DNA from: DAOTWA01 sp034435955 | GTDB taxonomy: Bacteria > Chloroflexota > Anaerolineae > Anaerolineales > Anaerolineaceae | Direction of reading: 5' to 3' | NCBI GenBank assembly: GCA_034435955.1 | Contig: DAOTWA010000079.1 | Location: 1-60,712 of the forward strand | Length of the DNA stretch: 60,712 nt | Shown: positions 32,501 through 41,908 of the stretch, piece by piece | Position numbering within the stretch: the first letter of the stretch is position 1 | Layout of the letters: the number at the start of each line of letters is the position of its first letter | The notes under the pieces: model-generated | Databases searched by the model: none | What the model was told of the DNA's origin: nothing | What the model saw: the letters and a program-made list of their open reading frames with translations, nothing else | Made by a program: the position numbers and the translations under genes

Positions 32501-33852
32501 AGCATTTCTCCAAGATCGTCGGCGCCTGGACGCAGGATCACCTGCTGGGCCGGGTGGTGCGCAATACGAGCTACCTGTTCAGCAGCAGTACGGCCAGCAT
32601 GGGGCTGACCTTCTTGCAAGGCATCCTGGCCGCGTTGCTGCTCGGCCCCGAGAATTACGGCAAGCTTGGCATCATTGTGACCTTCGCTTCCACGGTCAAC
32701 CGGCTGCTCTCATTCCGTATGGGTGAAGTGGTGGTCAAATACGCCGGCCAATACCTGGCCCTGGATCGCAAAGAGGAAGCCGCGGGGGTCGTTAAAGCAG
32801 CCGGACTGGCCGAGGCCGTTACCTCGGTTGTGGCCTACTTACTGCTGGTATTGTTGGCGCCACTGGCAGCCCGTTTCATCGTGAAGGATCCCGGAACGGC
32901 GCCTCTGATCGTGATCTACGGCGTTGCCCTGCTTGCCAGCCTGATCTTTGAGACATCCACGGCAGCGCTGCAGCTTGGCAACCACTACCGCACCCAGGCG
33001 GTGATCAACCTGGCGCAAAGTGCGCTGACCGCCGGTCTGATTCTGGTTGCGTTTATCGCTCATGGCAGCCTGACCGAGGTGCTAGGCGCCTATCTGTTCG
33101 GCAAGCTGCTCATGGGCGTGGCGACGACCCTGGCGGCCATTTACTGGATGAAACCGCTGCTGGGCGAAGGCTGGCTGCGCGCCAGGCTGAGCGTGTTGCC
33201 CGCTAAGGCCGAGATGGCTGGTTTTGCTTTGAGCACCAATCTGTCGGGCACGATCAACATGGTCTTTCGCGACAGCGAGTTGCTATGGGTGGGTTTCTTC
33301 CTGGGCAGCGTGCAGGCCGGGTATTATAAATTCGCGCTGGCGCTCATGAATGTGATCGCCCTGCCGATCACCCCGTTCGTTTCCACGACGTATCCGGAGC
33401 TTGCCCGTACGATCGCACGCCGTGAGTGGGCATCGTTGCGCTCGCTGTTGCGGCGTACCGCGCTGATCGCGGCGGCGTGGACCCTGGGCTGCGCTCTGGT
33501 CGTCCTGGTCTTGGGACAACCAGTGCTGCACATGCTGAAGAACGGCGAATATTTGCCTGCTTTCCCGGCCATCCTGATCCTGCTGATTGGGTACGGGATG
33601 GCCAATATATTTTTCTGGAACAGACCACTGTTGCTGGCGATGGGCGATCCAAACCTGCCGCTATTGGTCAATTTACTGGTTGGCGCGATCAAGACGGGGT
33701 TGCTGTTCGTGGTAGTACGCCCGTTTGGATACCTGGCGCAAGCGGGCTTGCTTTCAGCTTATCTGGCGCTGACAGTAGCCATCATCGTTGGGGCAGGCTT
33801 GCGGCGCGTGTTCAGCGCGGAAAAGGCAGCTTTAGCAGGGACGCCAGCATGA
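32497..33852 (+). CDS. Wzx-type polysaccharide flippase (MATE/MVF superfamily)
   Basis: 451 residues with about 12-14 transmembrane segments, the usual size for Wzx and other oligosaccharide flippases. It starts with the typical helix ending in LGPENYGKLG (~50-59), where flippases of this family conserve a GxxxYG turn. It probably moves lipid-linked oligosaccharide across the membrane. It overlaps the epimerase by 4 bp (ATGA). An ABC exporter of polysaccharide is also encoded at 50705-52884. Confidence 0.82.
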   Translation: MKHFSKIVGAWTQDHLLGRVVRNTSYLFSSSTASMGLTFLQGILAALLLGPENYGKLGIIVTFASTVNRLLSFRMGEVVVKYAGQYLALDRKEEAAGVVKAAGLAEAVTSVVAYLLLVLLAPLAARFIVKDPGTAPLIVIYGVALLASLIFETSTAALQLGNHYRTQAVINLAQSALTAGLILVAFIAHGSLTEVLGAYLFGKLLMGVATTLAAIYWMKPLLGEGWLRARLSVLPAKAEMAGFALSTNLSGTINMVFRDSELLWVGFFLGSVQAGYYKFALALMNVIALPITPFVSTTYPELARTIARREWASLRSLLRRTALIAAAWTLGCALVVLVLGQPVLHMLKNGEYLPAFPAILILLIGYGMANIFFWNRPLLLAMGDPNLPLLVNLLVGAIKTGLLFVVVRPFGYLAQAGLLSAYLALTVAIIVGAGLRRVFSAEKAALAGTPA

Positions 33853-34982
33853 GGATTGTGTGCATCTCCGCTTCGCAGGTACCCGCGCAGACGGCGAACT
33901 CGATTCAGGTGATGAAGGTCTGTCATGCTTTGACCCGGTTAGGACATAAAGTGCGCCTGTTCGTTCCGGGTGATCTGGCCGTTGCCTGGGAGGATCTGGC
34001 AGAGCTGTACGGGTTGGACGAGACATTCGAAATCTCCTGGATGCATGCCAGGCCGGCATTGCGCCGCTACGATCTGGCCTGGACGGCGGTGCGCCGCGCG
34101 TGCGAGCTGGGCGCGGAGGTGGTATACACCTGGATGCTCCAGGCGGCCGTTCTGGCGCTGTGGCGTGGAGTGCCGACTGTGTTGGAGCTGCACGACCGCG
34201 TCACCGGCAGGATCGGCCCCTGGTTGTTCCGTCGTTTCCTGGCGGCGAGGGGAGAGAAGCGCCTGCTGCTGATTACCCAGGCTCTTCGCCAGCGATTGGA
34301 GCACGACTTTGGCGTCCAGCTATCCCAGGACGTGGCGATTCTGGCGCCCAACGGCAGCGAACCAGAGCGTTATGCCAGCCTTCCATCAGCGAACGAGGCG
34401 CGCCAGCAGCTCGGTCTACCCGAGCGGACCACAGCCGTCTACACAGGCGGGTTTTACGCCGGGCGGGGGATGGAGCTGCTGGCAGGTCTGGCACAGGCTT
34501 TTCCGCAGGTGGGCTTTGTGTGGATCGGCGGCCGTCCGACCGAAGTGGAGAAATGGGGTGCGAAGCTGGCGGGTGAGGGGATCAATAACGTCATCCTGAC
34601 CGGTTTTGTGGAGAATCGTAAGCTTCCGCTCTACCAGGCAGCCGGCGATATCCTGCTGATGCCTTACGGACGTGTGATTGCCGGCAGCTCAGGAGGCAAT
34701 TCGGCGGATATTTGCAGCCCGATGAAGATGTTCGATTATTTGGCCAGTGGGCGGGCGATTCTGGCCAGCGATCTACCCGTGCTTCACGAGGTGCTGCACG
34801 AGAGCAACGCAGTCTTCTGCCCGCCGGAGGATGAGCAGGCCTGGAGAGAGGCGCTGGCGGCGCTGCTCGCTGATTCGGCGCGGCGAGAGGCGCTGGGACG
34901 TCAGGCCAAGGCTGACGCTGGACGCTATTCATGGGTCGAGCGGGAGCGACGCGCTCTGGAGAATTTTCCAAGGCAGCAGTAG
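33849..34982 (+). CDS. GT4-family glycosyltransferase
   Basis: 377 residues with a GT-B fold. The C-terminal donor-binding domain has YTGGFYAGRG, TGFVENRKLPLY and SPMKMFDYLASGRAIL (EX7E-type region). It presumably adds a sugar from a nucleotide donor during assembly of the glycan. The start ATG overlaps the flippase stop. The donor and acceptor cannot be read from the sequence. Confidence 0.85.
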   Translation: MRIVCISASQVPAQTANSIQVMKVCHALTRLGHKVRLFVPGDLAVAWEDLAELYGLDETFEISWMHARPALRRYDLAWTAVRRACELGAEVVYTWMLQAAVLALWRGVPTVLELHDRVTGRIGPWLFRRFLAARGEKRLLLITQALRQRLEHDFGVQLSQDVAILAPNGSEPERYASLPSANEARQQLGLPERTTAVYTGGFYAGRGMELLAGLAQAFPQVGFVWIGGRPTEVEKWGAKLAGEGINNVILTGFVENRKLPLYQAAGDILLMPYGRVIAGSSGGNSADICSPMKMFDYLASGRAILASDLPVLHEVLHESNAVFCPPEDEQAWREALAALLADSARREALGRQAKADAGRYSWVERERRALENFPRQQ

Positions 34983-36308
34983 ATGGGAGCAAAGGTGCGC
35001 GGCTGGTTGGCGGGATTGGTCGTACTGGCGGTGGGGTCGACGGCCAGGCTGGCTCTATTTTTCTTCTATCCACCGGCGAAATTCAGCGACTCGAGCACCT
35101 ACCGCTGGTTGGCAGATCGCATCCTGGACGGATGGAAGGACTACAACGGGACACGAACACCGGGTTATCCACTGTTCATGGCTCTGCTGGGGTCGGATCA
35201 GAATGTGTATCTTGTCCAGCTCGTCCTGGGTGTGGCTGTCGCAGCGATCCTGTTCTACATTGGTTGGCGGGCGACGGGTAGCCCCTGGTTTGGCGCTATG
35301 ACTGCACTGGGCCACGCGCTCAACGTGCAGCAGATTTTCTTCGAGGCCAGCCTGCTGTCTGAATCGCTGACTGCTTTCTGGATTGCACTCACAGCCCTGG
35401 GCGTCTTCCTGTGGATGCGATCACCCGGCGGGCGGAACTGGCCCCTGGCAATCTTCACTGGCACAGCGGCCGGCCTGTCCGGGCTGACGCGCCCCCTGTT
35501 CGTCTTCTTGCCGTTCTGGGCGGCCCTGGTCATGGCGCTGGCAGACAGCGCTGGTCGTTTGCGCTTGAAATGGCGTCCACTGGCAGCCACCATTCTCCCG
35601 GGATTATTAATCATCGGGACGTGGGTCAATTTCATCCACAGCCGCTTCGCTATGTGGAACCTATCGACTCTGACCGGCTATCAACTCGTTCAACACACCG
35701 GCTATTTTTTCGAATACGTGCCAGATCAGTACGCCGCCATCCGGGACACGTACCTGCGTTACCGTGACGAGCGCATTCGCGAGTATGGTACGCAGGGCAA
35801 CGCCATATGGGCGGCCATTCCAGATATGATGAAGGCCTCGGGCATGGGCTTCACCACCCTCGATATTACCCTGACTAAGATCTCATTGCAGCTCATCTGG
35901 CAGCATCCAGGACTTTATTTGAAAACAGTATGGAGCGGCTGGTGGATGTTCTGGCTGGCGCCGGTCTACTGGCGGCCAGAGGGCTTCTCCTTGCCTGGCT
36001 TAAGGGAAGCGATGTCCGTTGTGGTAACATTAGTCCACTTCCTGCTCATCGGGGTGAACACGGTTTTCCTGGCGAGTTCTTTGGCTGCCCTGGTCTGGCG
36101 CCGCTTAAGGAAGCTATGGCGCGTCGGCGCTTTTCCGGCTTTTTTGGCGGCTACCGTGTGGCTCACCTCGGTGCTGCAAACCTTACCGGACCACGGTGAC
36201 AATCCGCGCTTTTTAGTTCCCTTGCAATCCCTGGTTGTGTTCTGGGTGATATGGATCGCTTATCATTGGAGCAAGAACCGACATGAGCCGCTTTTTCACA
36301 AAGGCTAA
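34983..36308 (+). CDS. Polytopic membrane glycosyltransferase (GT39/ArnT-like)
   Basis: 441 residues with about ten transmembrane segments and an acidic first loop (FSDSSTYRWLADRI, ~34-47), the position of the catalytic acid in GT39/ArnT-type enzymes. Such proteins use a polyprenyl-phosphate sugar on the outer face of the membrane. It directly follows the GT4 gene and overlaps the next gene by 26 bp. The assignment is to the fold group only. Confidence 0.7.
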   Translation: MGAKVRGWLAGLVVLAVGSTARLALFFFYPPAKFSDSSTYRWLADRILDGWKDYNGTRTPGYPLFMALLGSDQNVYLVQLVLGVAVAAILFYIGWRATGSPWFGAMTALGHALNVQQIFFEASLLSESLTAFWIALTALGVFLWMRSPGGRNWPLAIFTGTAAGLSGLTRPLFVFLPFWAALVMALADSAGRLRLKWRPLAATILPGLLIIGTWVNFIHSRFAMWNLSTLTGYQLVQHTGYFFEYVPDQYAAIRDTYLRYRDERIREYGTQGNAIWAAIPDMMKASGMGFTTLDITLTKISLQLIWQHPGLYLKTVWSGWWMFWLAPVYWRPEGFSLPGLREAMSVVVTLVHFLLIGVNTVFLASSLAALVWRRLRKLWRVGAFPAFLAATVWLTSVLQTLPDHGDNPRFLVPLQSLVVFWVIWIAYHWSKNRHEPLFHKG

Positions 36309-37848
36309 GTTGCATTTCCTGCTGTTCCTGGCAACAGCCTTGATGCTGGGTGCAGCCCTGGCTGGGATGGACCGCGCCGGCAGTTTCACAGTGGAATGGC
36401 TGGCCGCCACCGTGCTGCTCTTCCTGGGGCTGGCGGCAGGTTACGCTGCCTTCCGCTGGACAGGTGCAGGTCGAGTGGTGGTATGGATGGTCGCCCTGGC
36501 TTTCCTGATGCGCCTGGCAGGCGGTATAGCGCTGGAAAAACTGCTTCCGCTGGGCGGCTACACCGCGAACGAATGCCAGAACGCCGGTTATGTTTATTTC
36601 GACGCCTGCCACCGTGATGCACAAGCGTGGGACCTGGCCAAATCGAACCAGCCGTTGTGGAGCGCGTTCACGGCGGATTTCGCCAACGACCAGTATGGCG
36701 GGCTGCTCTCACTCAGCGCGCTGGTTTACCGCTATCTAAGCCCCGATCAACAGCGCCCGCTTCTCATCGTGCTGTTGGGAGCCATCACTGCAGCGCTGGG
36801 CATTCCTTTCCTGTGGGACGCGCTGCGATCTAAGTGGAATGAAGGGACGGCTGGTATCGCTGGCTGGATCTTGGTCCTTTACCCGGAAAGCATCCTGCTG
36901 GGCAGCTCGCAGATGCGCGAACCATTCCTGATCACACTCATTGCCCTGGCATTCTGGGGGGTGGTGATCTGGAAACAAAGGAGGAGTGCAGCCGCATTAG
37001 CGCTGGCGATCAGCGCCGCAGGGTTGTTCCTCTTCTCCTGGCGAGTGGGCTTGCCGATAGCGGCGGTGCTCCTAATGTGGGTGTGGCTGGACGGGATCAT
37101 GCCTCGTCTGCTGGAGCGATGGAAGGCGTTGGGCTGGATTGGGCTGAGTCTCGTGGCGTTGGCCATTGTGGGTGTGATGGGCGCCTGGCTGGTGGCCTCG
37201 GCCCAATGGGACATTCACCTGGCAGTGCTCAACTCTGGGTGGGTGCAGCGCCTGACCGAGCCGTTGGGGAAATATGCCTTGGTGCCTTTCGTCACCCTTT
37301 ACGGAATCGCTCAGCCGGTGCTGCCGGCGGCACTGGCCGACCCGGCCACGCCTCTGTGGCGTACGATCGGCAGCCTGCGCGCGGCGGGCTGGTATGCGCT
37401 GGCGCCCTTTCTGATCTATGGGCTGGTGAGCGTATGGAAAGCGAAAGAGAGCCGCGAGCGTCGCCTGCTGATCCTGGTGGCGGCGGTCTCCTGGGTGTGG
37501 ATCTTGATTTCGGCCGTGCGCGGCGGCGGCGATCAATGGGACAATCCGCGCTACCGCACCATCCTGCTGCCCTGGATAGCCTTTCTGGCCGCCTGGGCCT
37601 GGGATTGGGCGCGCACTCATCGCGACGCCTGGCTTGGACGCTGGCTGGCGGTGGAGGGTATCTTCCTGGTCTTCTTCACCGAGTGGTACGCCAGCCGGTA
37701 CACGCGTCTAATCCCGCGCCTGAACTTCTGGGTCATGGTGGGGACGATCGTGGTGTTAAGCGTCGCCGTGTTGGTAGGAGGGTGGATGTGGGATCAGCAT
37801 CGAAAGTCTAGACTATCTGAGGGGACTGTTACCGGCGCAACAAAGTAA
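36283..37848 (+). CDS. Polytopic membrane protein, probable glycosyltransferase
   Basis: 521 residues with about 12 transmembrane segments and an extracytoplasmic loop containing three cysteines in NECQNAGYVYFDACHRDA (~95-112) and FTADFANDQYGG. The topology resembles GT39-like proteins and O-antigen polymerase-type proteins, but no single motif decides. It overlaps the preceding GT39-like gene and is certainly cotranscribed. Confidence 0.6.
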   Translation: MSRFFTKAKLHFLLFLATALMLGAALAGMDRAGSFTVEWLAATVLLFLGLAAGYAAFRWTGAGRVVVWMVALAFLMRLAGGIALEKLLPLGGYTANECQNAGYVYFDACHRDAQAWDLAKSNQPLWSAFTADFANDQYGGLLSLSALVYRYLSPDQQRPLLIVLLGAITAALGIPFLWDALRSKWNEGTAGIAGWILVLYPESILLGSSQMREPFLITLIALAFWGVVIWKQRRSAAALALAISAAGLFLFSWRVGLPIAAVLLMWVWLDGIMPRLLERWKALGWIGLSLVALAIVGVMGAWLVASAQWDIHLAVLNSGWVQRLTEPLGKYALVPFVTLYGIAQPVLPAALADPATPLWRTIGSLRAAGWYALAPFLIYGLVSVWKAKESRERRLLILVAAVSWVWILISAVRGGGDQWDNPRYRTILLPWIAFLAAWAWDWARTHRDAWLGRWLAVEGIFLVFFTEWYASRYTRLIPRLNFWVMVGTIVVLSVAVLVGGWMWDQHRKSRLSEGTVTGATK

Positions 37849-37894
37849 TCGGTCAGCATCTTTATCGATCAAGTTATCTGGAAAGGTGTTCTGA

Positions 37895-39793
37895 ATGCGA
37901 GGCAAATTGCTCCCTCCCTCTAAGATCACCAAAGAGTGGATAGCCTATGGGATCGCGTTCCTGGGCGGTATGGCTTACCTGGTTCAGTTATGGGTCTACG
38001 CGCATAGCCAGACGCCAACCCTTGACGAAGGTACGTACCTCGAAAAAGGGTATTTATTCGTGCGCGGCGTTTACAAACCTTTTCAGCCGTATGGGTTTTG
38101 GACGAATAAGACGCCGCTGGCTTTCACCATACCAGGCGTCATCCAGGTTTTATTCGGAGAGGGACTGCGCAGCGGCCGATATTTTGCCATCTTTCTGAAC
38201 GTCTTGATGCTGGCGGCCATCTGGATTTTGGTCCGCCGGTTAGCTGGCAAGCTTTCAGCCGCATTTGTTGTGGCTGCCTTCGCCCTCAATCCGGCGTGGG
38301 CGAAAATCTACAGCACCGCGAACTCGCAAATACTGATCGCCTGCATGCTGGTGTGGATTCTGGCGCTATTGATGGGCAGGGATCGGCCAATCTGGCAGAT
38401 CATTCTGGCAGGCGTGCTTTCTGGAATGCTGGTAATGACGCGCATAAACATGGCGCCGGTGCCCCTATTTGCGCTTGGATATGTTTTTTGGCAGCATGGC
38501 CGGAAACCTGCGATTTTGTTTCTTCTGTCATCAGCGGTGGTGGTAGTGGCTGGACATGCGCTCTACTGGCCCAATATTCTCCAAATTTGGGCGCCCTGGT
38601 TGCCGGCTAAAATCACCCCATTCCTTAATCCGTGGCGTCTGGGTGTGGACGGTCATCCGATCTGGATGGCAAATCTTTCCTGGATCTCACGCGTGTTCAG
38701 TCTCTTCGAAGGCCTGCGTTTGAACTTGATCCTCGGGTTGGCCGTCCTGGCTGCCTGGCTGGCCTGGTCATGGCGAAGCCGATGGAAGGACGATATTCTC
38801 TACCGGGCGGCCATTTTTCTTTCAGCGTTGTTCGCATTTCTGGCCGTCATCCATGGGGCCGCCGCTCTAACAGACAATTACTGCGTCTCGTGTTTCGCGG
38901 TTTATCTGCAATTCTTCGCCCCGGTGGGATTGATTCTTGCTGCGATTACCTTCGCCTCCTGGCAACCTCGCCTGACGGCCCTCCGCCAGTCAGCCATCGC
39001 GCTCGTGGTCGTGGCATCGTTCGCTGGCCTGGGATTTGCCCTCAACGAAGAGGTGGGCGATGCACTCATCCATTTGCAGTTCCCGAGGGTGCGTTCATTG
39101 CAAATCATGCCCGGAAGCATCGAGCTGTGGCTGCTGGTTGTGAATAAATTTGGCGGGGATGCAGAAGCGGTTAAACAAACATTACGCCAGATATTACCGC
39201 CAATCGCGGGGGCGTTGATCGGCGGCGTTTTTCTTGGTTTCGCCGCTTTAGTTCGTGTAATCACTCGCGCTGTGGTGGGGAAGAAATATCCAATCGCCTC
39301 ATGGGGATATTTTGCCCTCATCGGATGGCTGGCGGTGGGCACCATTCTGTCCCCTACCCCGGTGATGGGCGCTGATCCCAGGCCGCATGATTGCAACGGC
39401 GACGTGCTGGCTTCCTATGAGGCGGCTGGAAGGGATCTTGCCAGTAAAGTTTCCAGCGGGGCGCGAGTTTATCTGGATCTGAGCGTGCCGACAGCCGTCA
39501 TACTGTACTTGCACAACCCTCAAATCTTTCCGCCGCAGCTCAATCAAGGCTTCAGTTTCTACACCAGCGGAGATGACGACCGGTTATACCGGTTTGGTCG
39601 ATGGAATGAGTCTCTCGCCCGGCAATGGGCGCTGCAATCAGATGTGGTCTTGATTGCCGATAACGGATATAATGCCTGGTGGGAAAGCATCTTCGAGGCA
39701 GGGCGGTTCAACGAAGTTCAACCGACGCCCCCGTTCTCTGCGTGCGATAGTCGTTCGTTCATCCATATTTACATCAATCAAAAAAAGCCGTGA
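37895..39793 (+). CDS. Polytopic membrane glycosyltransferase (GT39-like)
   Basis: 632 residues. Ten to twelve transmembrane helices and a C-terminal soluble domain (~500-632). The first outer loop has TPTLDEGTYLEKGYL (~40-54), matching the acidic catalytic site of GT39/PMT-type enzymes. GGAAAGG precedes ATG. It overlaps the polyprenyl-phosphate glycosyltransferase gene by 4 bp, which fits use of its lipid-linked product. The coding sequence looks less GC-rich than that of its neighbours upstream. Confidence 0.72.
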   Translation: MRGKLLPPSKITKEWIAYGIAFLGGMAYLVQLWVYAHSQTPTLDEGTYLEKGYLFVRGVYKPFQPYGFWTNKTPLAFTIPGVIQVLFGEGLRSGRYFAIFLNVLMLAAIWILVRRLAGKLSAAFVVAAFALNPAWAKIYSTANSQILIACMLVWILALLMGRDRPIWQIILAGVLSGMLVMTRINMAPVPLFALGYVFWQHGRKPAILFLLSSAVVVVAGHALYWPNILQIWAPWLPAKITPFLNPWRLGVDGHPIWMANLSWISRVFSLFEGLRLNLILGLAVLAAWLAWSWRSRWKDDILYRAAIFLSALFAFLAVIHGAAALTDNYCVSCFAVYLQFFAPVGLILAAITFASWQPRLTALRQSAIALVVVASFAGLGFALNEEVGDALIHLQFPRVRSLQIMPGSIELWLLVVNKFGGDAEAVKQTLRQILPPIAGALIGGVFLGFAALVRVITRAVVGKKYPIASWGYFALIGWLAVGTILSPTPVMGADPRPHDCNGDVLASYEAAGRDLASKVSSGARVYLDLSVPTAVILYLHNPQIFPPQLNQGFSFYTSGDDDRLYRFGRWNESLARQWALQSDVVLIADNGYNAWWESIFEAGRFNEVQPTPPFSACDSRSFIHIYINQKKP

Positions 39794-40767
39794 CCCTGTC
39801 TATTGTCATTCCGGTGTACAACGAAGTTGAGAGCCTGGTACCATTGTATCAGGCCATACATGCCGCCCTGGATGGAAACGGAATGCCATGGGAGGCAATT
39901 TTCGTCGATGACGGCAGCACTGACGGCAGTCTGAATGTGCTCAACAAGCTGGCCTTAGATGATCCGGAACACGTGCGCGTAGTTGTGCTGCGGCGTAATT
40001 TTGGCCAAACGCCTGCCATCGTAGCCGGCATCGATCATGCTTTAGGGGATGTCATCGTATTGATGGACGCTGATCTGCAAAACGATCCCGCGGATATCCC
40101 CATGATGCTGGCGAAGATCGAAGAGGGTAGCGATGTGGTCAGCGGTTGGCGCGTAGACCGCAAGGATGCTTTCCTCACCAGGAAGCTGCCATCCTGGCTG
40201 GCCAATGCGCTGATCTCGCAAGTCACCGGCGTTCACCTGCACGATTACGGATGCACACTCAAAGCTTATCGTCGCGAGGTGATCACCGGATTTAAACTTT
40301 ACGGTGAGATGCACCGGTTCATTCCGGCTTATGCTGGCTGGGTGGGCGCGCGCATCACCGAAGTACCCGTGCGCCACCACGCGCGTAAATACGGCAAGAC
40401 CAAATATGGGCTGGATCGTACACTCAAGGTTCTGCTGGACTTGTTCACGGTCAAATTTCTCAATGATTACGCAAATCGTCCCATCCACCTGTTCGGCGGA
40501 GTGGGGCTTGGGATCATTCTGATCGGCGCAATTGCACTGGCTTTCATTACGATACGCAAGTTGATTTTTGGGGATTCTATGACGCGATCCCCGTTCTTTC
40601 AGCTCTCCCTGATGTTATTCATCCTGGGTTTTCAGTCGATATTGATGGGATTGATCGCTGAACTCCTGGTACGTACTTATCACGAGTCGCAGCATAAGCC
40701 CACTTATACGGTGCGAAAATTAATCAACATAGTCCCCAGAGAAGAGCATGAGGGGATTGCAGAATAG
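39790..40767 (+). CDS. GT2 polyprenyl-phosphate glycosyltransferase (DPM1/GtrB-like)
   Basis: 325 residues. The N-terminal GT2 domain has VIPVYNEVESL (~6-16), FVDDGSTDGS (~37-46) and the MDADLQNDP metal site (~92-100). It is followed by two C-terminal transmembrane helices (~235-260 and ~275-297), the layout of GtrB and ArnC. It makes a polyprenyl-phosphate sugar for the membrane GT39-type enzymes next to it. The GTG start overlaps the upstream stop codon. Confidence 0.88.
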   Translation: MTLSIVIPVYNEVESLVPLYQAIHAALDGNGMPWEAIFVDDGSTDGSLNVLNKLALDDPEHVRVVVLRRNFGQTPAIVAGIDHALGDVIVLMDADLQNDPADIPMMLAKIEEGSDVVSGWRVDRKDAFLTRKLPSWLANALISQVTGVHLHDYGCTLKAYRREVITGFKLYGEMHRFIPAYAGWVGARITEVPVRHHARKYGKTKYGLDRTLKVLLDLFTVKFLNDYANRPIHLFGGVGLGIILIGAIALAFITIRKLIFGDSMTRSPFFQLSLMLFILGFQSILMGLIAELLVRTYHESQHKPTYTVRKLINIVPREEHEGIAE

Positions 40768-41908
40768 CCCAATGCGCATCCTCGTCCTGATCCATGAGTA
40801 CCCTCCGGTCGGCGGCGGCGGCGGGCGTGTGGCGGAGGATATCTGCCGCGGTCTCGTTCAGCGGGGTCACGAGATCCGCGTGCTAACCGCGCATGTGGCT
40901 GGCCAGACGATGTATGAGGAAAGGGACGGGGTACGGATTATTCGGTTGCGCTCAGGAAGACGTTTCCCTTTCCAGGCGACCTTTCCGTCTATGCTTCGTT
41001 TCGTCCTGGCGAGTGTTGCGGCCGGGTTGCAACTGGCGCGAGAATGGAAACCGGATCTCATCCACGCACATTTCGCCGTCCCTGCCGGTCCGGCCGCGCG
41101 GACGCTTTCCAATTGGATGGGGGTCCCATACATCATTACGATCCATCTTGGCGATGTCCCAGGCGGGGCGCCTGAGAAAACCGATCGGTGGTTTCAGTGG
41201 GTTTATCCATTCACGCCGAATGTATGGAAATCGGCCTCGGCTATCATCGCCGTGAGCGAGTTTACGCGCCAGCTTGCATTAAAGCATTACCCCGTGAATA
41301 TCCAGGTGATCCCCAGCGGCGTGGATCTGGCCGCCTTTCGAGAGAGGACGATCACCGTAGGTCAACCTCCGAGCCTGATCTTCACCGGGCGCCTCGTCGA
41401 GCAAAAAAATCCTCTCCAGGTGGTGCATACTCTTGCAGAGCTAAAGGATCTATCCTGGAATTGCACTTTGGTGGGCGATGGGCCGCTCCGCGGGGAGCTG
41501 GAAGATGAAATTAATAAAAATGGGCTGGCGGATAGGTTTGCGTTGACCGGATGGATAGACCAAAAGTGCGTGATCGAATTCCTCGAACGCAGCGATGTGC
41601 TGTTTATGCCGTCACGATCAGAGGGCATGCCGATCGCAGGCATCCAGGCACTGGCTACCGGTCTGGCGATTGTTGCCGGAAGGACCGGCGGCTTCACGGA
41701 ACTCGTTGAACAGGGGGTTAACGGGTACCTTTTCGATCCCACGGACCGGGAAAGTCCGAGGCGTTACCTGCGCGAATTGCTGACATCACCGCAGCGCCTG
41801 CTGGCTTTCAAACGCGCCAGCCGCGCGATGGCCTCACGCTTTGACTTGCAGCGGGTGGTCGACCAGTATGAAAACCTTTTCCAGGAGATCCTCCGGCGGG
41901 AGGAGTGA
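40748..41908 (+). CDS. GT4-family glycosyltransferase
   Basis: 386 residues with a GT-B fold: an N-terminal domain beginning ILVLIHEYPPVGGGGG and a C-terminal domain with FTGRLVEQKNPL, VGDGPLRGEL and SRSEGMPIAGIQALATG. It adds a sugar in glycan assembly. ATG 40748 overlaps the preceding gene and has a GAGAAG sequence before it; ATG 40772 lies closer to the conserved domain and is an alternative. Confidence 0.85.
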   Translation: MRGLQNSPMRILVLIHEYPPVGGGGGRVAEDICRGLVQRGHEIRVLTAHVAGQTMYEERDGVRIIRLRSGRRFPFQATFPSMLRFVLASVAAGLQLAREWKPDLIHAHFAVPAGPAARTLSNWMGVPYIITIHLGDVPGGAPEKTDRWFQWVYPFTPNVWKSASAIIAVSEFTRQLALKHYPVNIQVIPSGVDLAAFRERTITVGQPPSLIFTGRLVEQKNPLQVVHTLAELKDLSWNCTLVGDGPLRGELEDEINKNGLADRFALTGWIDQKCVIEFLERSDVLFMPSRSEGMPIAGIQALATGLAIVAGRTGGFTELVEQGVNGYLFDPTDRESPRRYLRELLTSPQRLLAFKRASRAMASRFDLQRVVDQYENLFQEILRREE